64,000 nt of DNA from Tribonema minus. Its lineage: Eukaryota > Sar > Xanthophyceae > Tribonematales > Tribonemataceae. Under the pieces are notes generated by a model, which worked only from the letters and a program-made list of their open reading frames with translations, was not told the DNA's origin and did no database searches. Of the stretch, positions 34,001 to 45,037 are shown one piece after another. The stretch lies in NCBI GenBank assembly GCA_017506865.1, contig JAFCMP010000004.1:62001-126000 (forward strand), given 5' to 3'. Each line of letters opens with the position of its first letter. The first letter of the stretch is position 1. The translations under genes were made by a program, and so were the position numbers.

Positions 34001-37000
34001 AGATGCAAAGCAGTGATGGTGCTCAGCAGGAGCACATGTTTTGCCCCGTCAGCAACATGCGTGTTGTGGATTGGAAGGAGGGGAAGGGGAGCGCTGGTAG
34101 ACGTATGTTGCTTACAGCAAACACCATCAACAGCACACCAGGAAACCCCATTCCCCACGACAAATGCACATCAAGTCAGTGCTGTACCCATTGACATACT
34201 TATTGTCATTGAAGTGTTGCCATCCCCCTCTTGTGCCCTTTGCAGATGCTGGTGCTAGGCGACGAAATGGCCGAGTTCCGAGATCTGTTTTTCCTGTACT
34301 ACCCCTATGCAGTGGCCAACGCCATCATATGGGGCTTCTTCTACCTGTGCCCGGGTTCGCGCCACCTCTATGGCATCGTCTTCAAGCGTATACTGTACCT
34401 CGACTCTGTCCGTGTACTCACAGGTATGTATGTATGCAAGGGCCCTTGCCTACTACTGCTAGCCCTAACCCTATTACTACTCTCCTCAACAATCAGATAA
34501 CCCTAGTCCTTAGGGTGCATGAGCGAGTTGACTCAGCCTCAGACTCAGACTTTGTCCCTCAGCCTCAGGCGTGACTCATGGTGTGCAAGCTGCACAAAGC
34601 ACTGCTTTATGCGCACCTTGCCATACATGCTGGGGAAGGGTTAGGGTTAGGGTTGGCCTTAGGGTTAGTAAGCCTCCTAAGCGCGTAGAACCAACTGTCA
34701 AGCGTGCAATGACTGACTCGCAATCAACGCTACATGGCAGTGCGCAGTGGTGTGGCAATACGTGCCTAGCACACAGCAGTTCTTCATCAGCAATGATGTG
34801 CCTGCTTCCCAGCAGTCCTATTATATGTACATGTATACATGGTGTGCTCATGATTGACTGCCTCAACCCACTGAAACCTAACATCAGCCGGTAGCTCAAT
34901 GGTTGGCAACGGGAGGCATGCAAACATCAAAAGTAGTGCACCATTCGGGTCGGGTGTGCCTCTATACACATACCTAGATGGTTGCCGTTATGCATGATGC
35001 ATTTGCAGCAACTTACTTTTGTAACATGATGAAACGCTCTGGTAGACAGTGTTACCTTGTTCTGTTGTTGTGGTGCAAGCAGCCTGCAGGACAGGACTAT
35101 CACATGTACATGCACAAGGCCTTTATAAATACAAGTCCATGCGTACATGCGCAAGTAGATGTCTGAAGCAGCTCGAACGAAGACCACCATTCGGCATTGA
35201 AGCCCCATATTTGCTGCTCTGTGGCATTGTCAACACAGTCCGCAAACCCTATACATTGAGATGAGCACACTGTCGTACTGCTACACCCATACCTTGTGCC
35301 TTCATTCGTGTGCGTCAGCGGTACTGTTTACACCTCTGATGACTCCTGACTCATAGAGTGACTCACGAGCCTTGTGCCCCCATGCACTTGTGCCATCACG
35401 GAGTGCAGGCATAGACGTCATGCCAACATCTGTTCTGGAAATACGAGCACGGGCATTCCCCGATGAAGCCCAGGAGGACGCAAACGCTGCTGCGTCGGTC
35501 AGTGACGGCGACTGTCTGCCGCCCATGCTGGGCCACAATCTGTTGCAGATGACAACACAGGTGCGTCAACACTGGTGTTGAACTTGAACTTGCGCTGCCC
35601 GTGTGTGACGTGGCTCATTCGTGTGTGAGTCTGAAGTTGAAGTGCGGGTACAACGCACCAGCGTTGTCTCTCTTTTTCACATCATAGCATACGCCAGATG
35701 CCGGTTGATAGGTTACAAATAAAGACGATGCTGAGCAATGCGGCGTGTGTGCACCAAGGTGACTGCACTGCTAGGTAGCACTTGCATGTTCAACATCACC
35801 TCAAGAATGGCACGTCAACAGCATGTCCAAACGCATGCAGCAGCCCCTGGGGCATGAAGACAAACTCGACTACAGTCATGCCAAGAAGAACCTGCAACAG
35901 TTCGAAGGCCTCCTGCTGACAAAAAAAAAGAGGCTGACAACCACCCTGCACTTTCTGAGTCAACTGGCGCCAGACACAACTGTCAACACCAGCTACCCCT
36001 GCCCCTTCCTGATGCATGCTCCCCCTCACAGGCAGCAGCGGCGGTAGCGGTGGCCGCAGCAGCAGCAGTGCCCTCCTCCGCTTCCGCCGCTGCCTCCATG
36101 GACCTCAGCCGCACCATGCGCGGCGGCAGCAGCACATGCGGCAGCAGCAGCAATGCCAGCAACGACGGCAGACCCACTGTCACCACGAATGCATGCGACA
36201 GCTGCTGTGAAGGGGGTTCTGACACTGCGGATGGGAAGAGTAAGGGCAAAGCCGACCCGTGCTCGATTCGTACGCTGCGACCGGATCCACTAGAGGGGTT
36301 GAAGGGGGACAGGAGTACCCTGAGGTTTCGGCCTGCACAGCCGGAAGGGCTGGCGAGTTTGAGGCCGCATCAGCAGCGAGTGCCGTTTGACACGTCTCAG
36401 GTGGGAGGTTGATGTGGTACTTCAACTTCACAATCTCTGCTGCTGAGATACTTTGTGTTGAATAGCCTGAGGCGGCATCAGCAGCGCGTGCCAGCTGACA
36501 CATCTTAGGTAGATCATTATGATGTGATACTTCAACCTACTAGGTGCACCCCGTGCTGCTGCTGATATTTACGTGGTAGTAGTTGGAGGCCGCGTCAGTC
36601 CTTGCATGCCATGCTTGATACGTATCAGGCATGATCAACTTCATCCTCCCCCCCTAACCCCCCACCGCCACACGCAGGTCAGCCGCATAGTGCAGGCCTA
36701 CCTAAGCACTGCCGACAGCACGGCGGCGCGGCACAACGAGCGCATGGGCCGCAGAACCCCAACACACATTCTCAACCTTAAACCCTAACCTCAATGCCTC
36801 CGTCACATGCGCGCTCCAAGCTTCGAACCCTATTCCCCCCATCACGCATGCAGATCAGCCCCTGCGGTGCAATGACCACACAGCGGCAGACCCTAATTGT
36901 GCATTCTAACTTCAAACCCTAACGCCACCCTAAGCCTAAACACGCATGCAGGTTAGCCCCATGGTGCAGGCCTACCTGCGCACTGCGGACAGCACGGCGG

Positions 37001-37525
37001 GGCGGCGCAGCGACCGCATGGCCGCAGACCTTGGTTATGTTACTATCCTCAACTTCAAACCCTGACCCCCCCAATGCCACTGCCACATTCGCATACTAAG
37101 CAATGAATCCTAACCTCCCCTCCTCACCCTGACCCAAACCCTAAACACACACGCAGGTCAGCCCCATGGTGCAGGCCTACCTGCGCACCGCGGACAGCAC
37201 GGCGGGACGCCGCAGCGAGCGCATGGCGCGCACGGTGCCGGTGCGCTGGTGCGACACAGGCGGCGCTGACACCTTCAGGCGCTTTGCCAGTCGCCGCGAG
37301 CAGCACGAGGCACTGGCGGCGCAGCGTGACAGCGCTCGGCGAGAGTTTGAAGCGGGGTCGCGGGATGGAGAGTTGAAGTTGAGGGAGGCGTTGAGGGGGG
37401 TGGAGAGGGAGCGGCGGAAGTGTATGGGGGGGGGGGCGAAGCAGATGGCGCTGGCGAGTATGGCCATTGCGGCGGAGCAGCAGCAGCGCGTGGCGCGGGC
37501 GCGCACGCGTGCGCAGAGGGCGTGA
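31007..37525 (+). CDS. FAM227-like protein (FWWh domain)
   Basis: Exons: 31007-31221, 31319-32162, a short uncertain exon ending at 32914 (perhaps from about 32861), 33291-33743, 34246-34423, 35409-35560, 36032-36400 and 37157-37525. All other junctions keep phase. The FWWh core appears as SQRIFVYMFWLAHCKFFQED, then QQEHLLRLISDLYVE, FRDLFFLYYPYAVANAIIWG and YGIVFKRILYLDS. Near the C-terminus FDTSQVSPMVQAYLRTA fits the family's conserved SPLVQ-type block. The N-terminal half is Ala/Thr/Gly-rich with a poly-Gly/Ser tract encoded at about 31995-32090. The C-terminus is a basic helix (EQQQRVARARTRAQRA). FAM227 proteins are poorly characterised and occur mainly in ciliated eukaryotes. A conserved-looking ORF at about 35823-35960 was not included. 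Confidence 0.75.
33045..33325. repeat. Triplicated acceptor and start of FAM227-like exon 4
   Basis: The real exon begins GCCAACCTGGAGCGCTACCT at 33291. An upstream copy begins GCCAACTTGGAGCGCTACCT at 33158 after CCCCCAG, and a more decayed one at 33045 (CGCAG|GCAACC). The preceding GCGCTCAATCAATGCCG and C-runs repeat too. Periods are about 113 and 133 bp. Confidence 0.9.
34018..34075. repeat. Decayed copy of the end of FAM227-like exon 4
   Basis: GTGCTCAGCAGGAGCACATG, then CCCCGTCAGCAACATGCGTG and TTGTGG, mirrors the exon end GCGCGCAGCAGGAGCACCTG, then GCTCATCAGCGACCTGTATG and TTGAGG|T. It lies about 325 bp into the same intron. Confidence 0.7.
34440..34675. repeat. Scattered CCCTAA/TTAGGG units in FAM227-like intron 5
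   Basis: Short CCCTAA units (34462-34505) and GGGTTA units (about 34636-34670) face opposite ways within one intron, with a GACTCAGCCTCAGACTCAGA patch between them. Confidence 0.7.
36355..37240. repeat. FAM227-like intron 7 built of copies of both flanking exon edges
   Basis: The upstream exon end (CATCAGCAGCGAGTGCCGTT, then GACACGTCTCAG|GT) recurs at 36467-36538 (CATCAGCAGCGCGTGCCAGC, then TGACACATCTTAG|GT) and weakly at 36585-36645, each followed by an ACTTCAAC-like motif. The downstream exon start (CAG|GTCAGCCCCATGGTGCAGG, real AG at 37155-37156) is preceded by copies starting at 36678, 36854 (with an internal gap) and 36952. These reproduce about 80 bp of exon, for example GCAGGCCTACCTGCGCACTG and GACAGCACGGCGG. 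Every copy is on the same strand. Confidence 0.95.
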
Positions 37526-38698
37526 TGTATGTAGGTATCGGTGTTCTTTCATCGGCTTCGGTGCGACAAGTCCTGTAGTTTATGGTAGTACGAGGCTATG
37601 ATGCACAGCTTCCAGTGTGCAGGCTGATGGCTGCATGGAGCGAATACATGACTGATAGAGAGGACATGCACTGAAATGTTCATCGTCATCACTGCCTTTT
37701 TATGTGGCTGATGCTCTGTGCATGTGTCCATGATGCACAATGACAAATCAGATTTTGATTTTGCAATGTCATGCAATGAGGGGAGCAGTCAACAAGTGAA
37801 CGGGCAGCACTGACATGCCACATGAGCTCTCACAAACAAGATATCACACCATCAATCAGCCAAGTATGAGAGTGAAATATGTGCTGTGGCAATCCACCGG
37901 TGGCTTGATGGCAGGTTCATCATTCAGTGTACGACAGTTTGTGTGCTGCAGTGCTCACTGCCTCAGACCTGCTGCGGCAGAGACCTGCTGCGGTGAAATC
38001 TCGTGTACACGCGTGCTGCATACGCCTTGCTCTGTACAGTGTGGTCATGTGCCGACTGCTGTCGTGGATAGCGAGGCTGTGTACTGCACAACATGAATGA
38101 CCGTGCTAGCTGCTCTCGTAGATGCTCAGAGGAGGCCATTCCACATTAGGAACTTCAATTGCAGGCCCTTACACCTCACTCCCAGTGCTACTACGTGCTA
38201 CGAGTGACCGGCCAGTTATGTAGTGGTTCTGTGGTGGCGCGCCCCATATGCACATACATATATATATATCTACAGACTTGACTCTACGCAGACTACTGTG
38301 AATGGTTGTTGAAGTTCAGACACCACAACGCTCAGGTATTGACATAGCTATCGCTCTTGCACGCGTCCGAGCTGTTGCGTTGGTGTGCGCAGCGGCGTGC
38401 AGTGTCTGCTATCAAACAGCCCACCACCTTGTGGCAGCGATTGGTACACAAATCCCCATATGAGTGCAGTGTGCTGCCTTTGTACCAGCGAAACCCCCGG
38501 CCCCCTGAACCCCCCCTATTGACTCAAAGGCCAATGTTGCTCAGCCAACCCTCACCCCACCCCCTGGCATGGTCGCCCAATGAGGGAGAAGGCAGGAGGA
38601 AGGAGCCCTAGGGTCAAGAATACCCAAACCCTGACCCTACCCCAAACCCTAATGATGCCCCCCTAACCCCAAGGGAGTGCAAGAGCGGGGGGGCATTC
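37526..38698. other. Convergent spacer
   Basis: This holds the 3' flanks of the FAM227-like gene (+) and the methyltransferase gene (-). It has an (AT)n-like ACATATATATATATC patch near 38257-38272 and degenerate CCCTAA/CCCCTAA units at about 38585-38675. No gene was recognised. Confidence 0.5.
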
Positions 38699-38803
38699 AA
38701 ATCTTCTCGACCCAGTGGCACACGAGCCACATGATGTGCCTTGCGGTGCTCACGTCTTCTTGACAAGTGGTACATAGGCTACATCCATGAGGTGCCTTGT
38801 GGT
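38699..38803. repeat. Decayed copy of the methyltransferase 3' end, period about 53 bp
   Basis: The coding end and stop region (38752-38803; CGTCTTCTTGACAAGTGGTA, then CATAGGCTACATCCATGAGG) is repeated immediately beyond the stop (38699-38751; ATCTTCTCGACCCAGTGGCA, then CACGAGCCACATGATG). The stop codon sits at the junction of the two copies. Confidence 0.8.
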
Positions 38804-41800
38804 GTAGCCCTTCTCCGTTCTGTCCACCTGCATGAGCTCCTGGGGGCCGCCATAGGGGCCCACGGGGATGAACATGCGCCCCCCCAACTTCAACTGGTGC
38901 ACCTGTGATATGTGCACAACAAGGGTTAGGGCAAGGGTCAGAATGAGGGCTGGTGATGAGGCCGTTGCAAAACGCTCATGCTGTACCTTGATGCATTTGT
39001 TATCTGAGACAACCATTTACGCCAACTGGCCTCCCTCCGCAACGCGCACAGGTCCCAAGGCTGTTGCACATGTGCAAGCAACGGTATACGCAGGCAGTCA
39101 CATGTATGCGCATATCATCTCAGAAGCTCAGCTTGCCGCTGCAGTAATGGGCACCTGTGACATGGCATCTCGGTGATCCCTGGCTGTCTGCTCTCTAACT
39201 TTGCATGTGGTGCGTGTGCTGCTGCATGGTGATTGGGGCCAGGGTTAGGGTTGGCTAAAGGATCAGTACGCATGGCTCAGGTGCCTGCAGGAGCTTGGCG
39301 CATAGCTGCAGCAACTCCTCTGCCAGGTTCAGTTCAGGCCGTATATTTTCACTGACTTCATTGTCGCACTATGTGAAGACACCCTGCAGAGGAGGTAAGC
39401 TTGCACTATACTCAGAGCTTTATTATAGAACAAATTTTTATGCTATGCTGCACATAGTTGGTGTGCGCCAGTTTTCTGAAACTGCACGGCAACGCCTCTG
39501 CATAGAGTTGAGGTTATGGCAAATTCCATGACTGTTGTCAGATACGTAAAGGGCAGAAAGTAGATTGTGAGCTACCGCGCCTGACACTTCATCCGATTAC
39601 TTTGAAAGCAAGCGTTGATGTCGGTCAGTGCCACGCACCGTACTGCCAAACCGTGACGGTTACACCATGCACTCGAGCATCCGAATACATCACAGTACAT
39701 GCGTACTCCCAGAGCAGTACACTATTGTACTGCTGACCGTACACCCACCAGCTTGGGAGGAATGGTCTCCGCCGCCGCCCCCACGTGAATGGCATCAAAG
39801 GGGGCCACTTCGGGCCACCCCTCCCACCCATTGCGCGTCTCCAGTATGATCCTTTCTGAGGTGATTAAGTCGCCATCGTCGCGCCTTATGTTGACTTCGC
39901 TGAGGTTGACCAGGGGGGCTAGGTAGTCAATGCCCCAGACCTTGCCCGTCTTGCCGACCATGCGCGCGAACACTGCGGATGCGCGCATACATGGAGCAGC
40001 AGCAAGTACATGAATGGTTAGTCAAGTTGGGGCAATCGCGGGTCCTGACACAACAGGGTAATAGCAGCATATTCACACTGGGTCGTGGGCAGCATATGGA
40101 TTGCGCACACAGTTGCTGGCAGGTGACATGCTGCGCTGCTTATGTGGGTCTCATGCTGCACTTGCTGGACCGTCAGCGAGATGACTTGACTGTCGAATGG
40201 ATGCATAATACAAAACACATGCGGACCGATGAGTGATGGCACCTACATAAGATACATATCTATGGTTACATACAGGTATTGTGCTATACATGCTGGTTCG
40301 TCAGTGAACGAACTTGAGTATACTTGCAAAATGCATGAGTGCAGCAGGCGCGGAAGCACCAGGTAAACCATGAAATTTTGGCTGGAACTCATTTCTGCGG
40401 AAGAAATGTCACAGAGGCAGCTTATTCATAGGCCGTTGAGCGACTGTGCGGCATCGCATGCAACCTTCGTGTTTCATTAGCAATACATGCACCAGACATG
40501 CACACCGCTACGAGTGGTAATGCCACGCATGCGAAAACAGCAACTTCCTCAGTGGCACAAGGGATAAGAGCCGAAGTTTGCATAAGCATTTAATCGCTGT
40601 TAGGTACACGCGAACGCCTTTCTCAGGTCACGCACGTTGAGGCACTACACACATACCTTTCCCCAAGTATCTACTGCTATCGAAAGTGCTCCAGAATGCA
40701 CACATTTTGACGGATCTGCAAGTACAACATCTACAACAGCGAGCACCAAGGTGTTCCATGGCATCCGCTGGAACACCTCAACTATGACCTAACATCATAT
40801 ACCTGCAGCAACGCAGGTAGTGACATATGAGACCTGTGTGTAGACCTCCAGTGAGGTAGGTATATGCATACACGTCTCCTGTACAGATACATACCTGCCG
40901 CAAGGTACCCAGACCCGACCCCTATGTCCAGCACCTTCCCCCCCTCCGGGGGCAGCACGGGTGCCAGTATCTCTGCCGCCGCGGCGTGCATGTGAGGCGC
41001 GGATATGGTCTGGGCGTGGCCAATTGGCTGAGGCATGTCATCGTACGGGTGCGTTGGTGCGTAGTAGCCCCTGTCAGTGTCGCGCATCGCTTGGCGGACC
41101 TTGGCATCTTTGATGATGCCGGACTCTGCAACGGGGGGGATGGGTTGAATTGTCGTCAGTGAATGGATTTGTGAGTCAATGATGGCGTTGTGAAGAATGA
41201 ATGTGCTGGTGATGCTATATCTTGAAAGGTGGGCAGTACTGGGATGCGTTGCGGTGTCTACAGTTGACAAAGTGGGAGACCTTACTGGAATGGGTATCGT
41301 CATCGCATCAGGGCTGAGCATCATAATCAAGACAATACTCGAGGCGAGTATGGTATCCTGATAGGCTTGGTGCGCTCGACTATACAGTTCTGACCTGCAC
41401 GATAGGTCATCTGCAGCAAATCAATGAATGTACTTCACATGCTACCTATCATGCTCGTACACATGCGCATGGCACTCGAGACTGGGAATCGACATCACTG
41501 TGGCACAGACATGCTTGATTTTTGTACATGCGAATGACCGCATGGCTACATTCCTTGCATTGCTGCCCCTGGTGTATACATAGACACAGCATCTACGCAG
41601 AGCCTTGCTGACATTGTGGTTGCGCAGAACCGCTTGAACCAGTCGGGTGCGCATACCATTATTATGTTCAGCTTCAAATTAGGATCCTGCTAGCACACCA
41701 CCAACGCGGGCCATCACAGCAGCGTGTCAGGTTGATGGAGACTTGTGTTGGTCAGATGGATGTGATTGCTCTCAAGCAGACCATATATACTATGTCTGCT

Positions 41801-42341
41801 GTGTTCTATGGCAAGAGTTCATAGATTATCCTCAGTGGTGCCTTGTGAGGAATCGAGTGAAAGTAACTGACTGCCCGCGTTCAGGTGAGGTGAAATGCTT
41901 GCAGCACAGTGCAATACCATTCGTTGGACGGAAAGCAATGAGCGCGAGGCTGAAGCGGTACTCACTCCAGAGATTGTCGACCAACTCCTTATTGGTGTTC
42001 CCACTGCACCGCCAGGGCCCTGCAAGATGCAGGGCAAGAGAGGCAATCGCTTGAAACTGGTGAAAACATGAATGACATCACTCAATGTCAGCAGGTCCTG
42101 TAAGATGCAAGGACAGGAGCGGCAATCGGTTGAAACTGGTAGAAACATTAATGACATCACTCAATGTCAACAGGCCCAGCAGCCCCCGGCAGCTGTGTCC
42201 ACGACAGAACCACGGTCAACTCAAGTATGAGGAAGACATGCGCTAAAGATGTGTGGGCACGGCAATGCCGAAGTTTGGATCTGCATGTGTCGATCGCTCG
42301 GCTTCAGGCACCCCCTCCCGCAGGCGATGCTTACCTTTCAT
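38750..42341 (-). CDS. PCMT: Protein-L-isoaspartate O-methyltransferase
   Basis: Five coding exons (42341-42335, 42019-41966, 41125-40895, 39972-39749, 38902-38750) join in frame to 222 residues, the usual length. The enzyme uses AdoMet to methylate L-isoaspartyl residues and so repairs aged proteins in the cytosol. The sequence follows the family from end to end: CSGNTNKELVDNLWKSGIIK, MPQPIGHAQTISAPHMHAAA, KVLDIGVGSGYLAAV (AdoMet motif I), TGKVWGIDYLAPLV, FDAIHVGAAAETIPPKLV, LKLGGRMFIPVGPYGG and LMDVAYVPLVKK. The first coding exon is only ATGAAAG, and the GGG codon it starts is completed by exon 2. The gene is head to head with a calcineurin-B-like gene. Confidence 0.95.
42017..42174. repeat. 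Tandem duplication including methyltransferase exon 2 acceptor, period 78 bp
   Basis: Two copies about 85% alike share TTGAAACTGGT, AATGACATCACTCAATGTCA and the minus-strand acceptor TGCATCTT(G/A)CAG|G. The copy nearer the exon is the working site; the farther one keeps an AG acceptor. Confidence 0.9.
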
Positions 42342-42504
42342 GGCGCAGACTGTAGTTAAAACCAGGTAGACGAGAGTTACTAGGCGCAGGAGTTTTGCCT
42401 TGCCGCTGCTAGGCATCCGGGAGTTTGGCAGATTTTCGCAGGCCGCGACTCGCCCTCTTCAAGTCCAAGGAGATGGAACTGCCGAAAGAGTTTTGAGGCT
42501 AAAG
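42342..42504. promoter_or_regulatory. Divergent promoter region (methyltransferase / calcineurin-B-like)
   Basis: There are 163 bp between opposing start codons. No TATA box was identified; the role is inferred from spacing. Confidence 0.45.
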
Positions 42505-44037
42505 ATGGTGCGCCTCGGGAAGCTTGTGGCTGGCGGAGGCGTGGCAAACAGGACACAATGTAAGAGCTACAGCTACAGTGCCTGCCTGCTAAAAGCAAGC
42601 CTCATTGCTTATTAGAACTCCACTCCGGTTTGCAAAAATCTGTTGTCATGCTCGCATGCATGCTTGTCAGTGCCTGTCAGGGCGTGTTTTGTGTTGCTAG
42701 CTACATTGCATGAACCGTCTCCTCTCACAGCAATGCTCGTGTGAAATGATTGTCCACATGGCTACTGATGTCGGCACTGGACATGACAGTTCATTGACAA
42801 CGTTCCTGCTGCCTCTGCTTTTGTGTTGCACAGTCTCCAAGTCACAAATAGAGAGGTTACAGAAGCGCTACCAAACTATGGCTGATGCCAGTGGACATGT
42901 TACAATTGAAGAGCTGTGCCTGCAGCCCGAGACGGTGAGGCTTGTATGCAATGATGTACTGCCTTTGATCAGAATCCAATTACATTGCTCATCTGCATCT
43001 GCATCTGCATCTGCAGATGCACATCGTGTATCTGCACCTTCAATGCAGTATGATGACCTGCCCTGTTCTTGCACATGATGCGACGGCGCAATGTGCTTGC
43101 GCTTCTCGACGCATGCCACCATGTTGTTTACCATCGCATCTCTTTGCCACCGTGAGCCGCAGGTGTTTGTACCTCTGTTTGGGATGTTTGTGCGGCACAA
43201 GCTGCGCAAGAAAGCGGCCGCGAAAGAGCCAGTACGGCAGGACACAGAAGACTCAGACTCTGACTCAGAACAGCCCTTGCCGGAGCCCACCGTCGTAGAT
43301 CTGACCACGTTCATCGAGGTGCTGTCAGCGTTTTCACCGGGCACTCCAGCCGAGGAAAAACTGAAAAGTGAGCAGATGCCTTGCTGTACACAGCTGTTTT
43401 GCAAATCAGTGCTCGATACGGATGCTTCTTGCTGCGATGCTGCGTGCTCGTTGTGGCTGGCTCAAGTGATGGGTTGCCACGTTGCTCAATGCCATGGCCG
43501 ACTGAGCTGTGCTGCAATGCTACATGATGTTGTACATGCATGTAGCTCGTAAAATTGAATGCTATCAGAAGTATTTGTAGCGGTGTGAGTGTGGCTGAGT
43601 GCAGGGCAGCATGCCGAGTCTGTGTGATGTTTGCCAGCGCGCGCCAGTGCGATCACCCACCGCTACGGTGCTAACAATGACCATGATCATGCATGAATGC
43701 ATGAATTGATGAGCCTCATTCATGCATGATCATGAAACCGTCCCGGCGGTTCAAACTGCTCCTCACTCACACGCATGCTCCGCTCCTTCCTATGCCACCG
43801 CAATCCTCTGCAGTTCTGGCTTCGCTGCTACCGGCCAATGAGGAGGGCTACGTTGAGCCGCATGCACTGTTTCGCTTTTACCACGGCTTGAGCGGGGGAC
43901 TGATGGACAGCACAGCGGTGCGCCGAATGTGTGATGAGACGGCGTTGCACCTGTCAGGCGACAAGGAAGGAGGCGTGCCTCAGGAGAAGCTGCTGCACAG
44001 CGCCCTGACCCTCTCAAAGCTGACCGTTCACATGTGA
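42505..44037 (+). CDS. Calcineurin-B-like / CHP-type EF-hand protein with degenerate EF-hands
   Basis: Four exons (42505-42559, 42834-42934, 43163-43367, 43814-44037) join in frame to 194 residues. The opening, NRTQFSKSQIERLQKRYQTM, fits the FSxSQIxRLYxRF block at the start of calcineurin B homologous proteins. The next helix-loop-helix (MADASGHVTIEELCLQPE) and VVDLTTFIEVLSAFSPGTPA match the following EF-hand helices. The C-terminal pair is recognisable by position (EGYVEPHALFRFYHGLSGG). Almost none of the loops keep the Asp/Glu ligands, so calcium binding is probably weak or lost. An acidic insert (DTEDSDSDSEQ) sits between EF1 and EF2. In animals CHP proteins bind Na+/H+ exchangers; the partner here is unknown. 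Confidence 0.7.
43682..43734. repeat. Perfect 18-bp inverted repeat with 17-bp loop
   Basis: CATGATCATGCATGAATG at 43682-43699 is the exact reverse complement of CATTCATGCATGATCATG at 43717-43734. It lies in intron 3 of the calcineurin-B-like gene, about 80 bp upstream of the last acceptor. The arms are themselves rich in CATG. Confidence 0.95.
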
Positions 44038-45037
44038 TCCCACCCGTTTTTCAGTAGGCAGTGGGGGTTCCTTGGTGCTAGTCTGGAGTTATGGGATGTG
44101 GTCGGCCAGCCACAAACCAGTCATCTGTGCGTGCTGTTAAACTGCAGTCGCGGAAATTCTGACAAGAAGTCTATGCACCGTATACCTCTGAGTATATTGG
44201 TACTTCTATGTAGGGTACATGCAGTAGAGTTGCATGGTTTGCAATGGTGTATATGTTTTCTGTATGTAAGTGGTGGGTGTTTGCATGCGGTAGCAAGGCA
44301 ACGAAAGGAAGGGATGTCAGCACGGTGTGGGTTTGATAATGTCAACTTGCACTTTTTGCGAAGCTTTGTAGCTTGCCTTGCGGCTTCCCACAAGGTGTCC
44401 CCTTTACGCATTTGTTTTTGTGCTAGCTGCATTTCACTTCATCGTCGTAAGCCTCAGATCTGCATACATGCTTTGAAGCACAAGCAGGGCGCATGGGTTG
44501 TCTGCATCTGCGCATCTTGCTGTTACACTCCCATGGTTTGTGAGCACTTCAATGGCAGAAGGCATGCTACCTGTACACCTCAGTTCTGACATGATTTTTG
44601 CATGACATGAAATGAATACATGTATAGGCGCAACACATGGCGCTGCTTGCTTGGTTCCATATCCCTGCCAAATGCCACATACTGGCTCGCAGCAAGAGTT
44701 GTTGCAACCTTCAGCAAGATCTCAATTTCAAATTCTAAAGTTGGATCGCCTTCCCTCCGCCAGTGCCTGCAACAATGAGGTCCGAATTTTCTGCTGCAAG
44801 CATCCAGTTGCATGCGCGTTCATGCGTTTCAGTGGTTCTGCAACTCCTGCAGAGAACGTAACGCCAAAGCTTCCGCATTGTTAACATCATTCAGACACTG
44901 CCACAACCACTTCCATCCTGTAAGGGATGCCTGTGGTGCCAGCTCTGCACACATTGTAAACAAGCGCACACACCATCAAAGAGGACAAACGAAACGGATA
45001 CCTTGATCATGTCATGGGACTAGTAGTATTGACAATG
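44038..45037. other. Convergent spacer
   Basis: This lies between the 3' ends of the calcineurin-B-like gene (+) and the LSm11-type gene (-). A TGTAA at about 44264 could be the polyadenylation signal of the plus-strand gene. Small ORFs are unsupported and no RNA gene was seen. Confidence 0.5.

Noticed and set aside
34885-34965. Possible tRNA starting GCCGGTAGCTCAATGG in FAM227-like intron 5
   Set aside because: The A-box looks good, but no consistent cloverleaf or GGTTCGA-type B-box follows at the right distance.
35823-35960. ORF resembling an extra FAM227-like exon (MSKRMQQPLGHEDKLDYSHA)
   Set aside because: The flanking exons already join in phase 0 and no in-phase acceptor-donor pair was found; kept only as a possibility in the gene entry.
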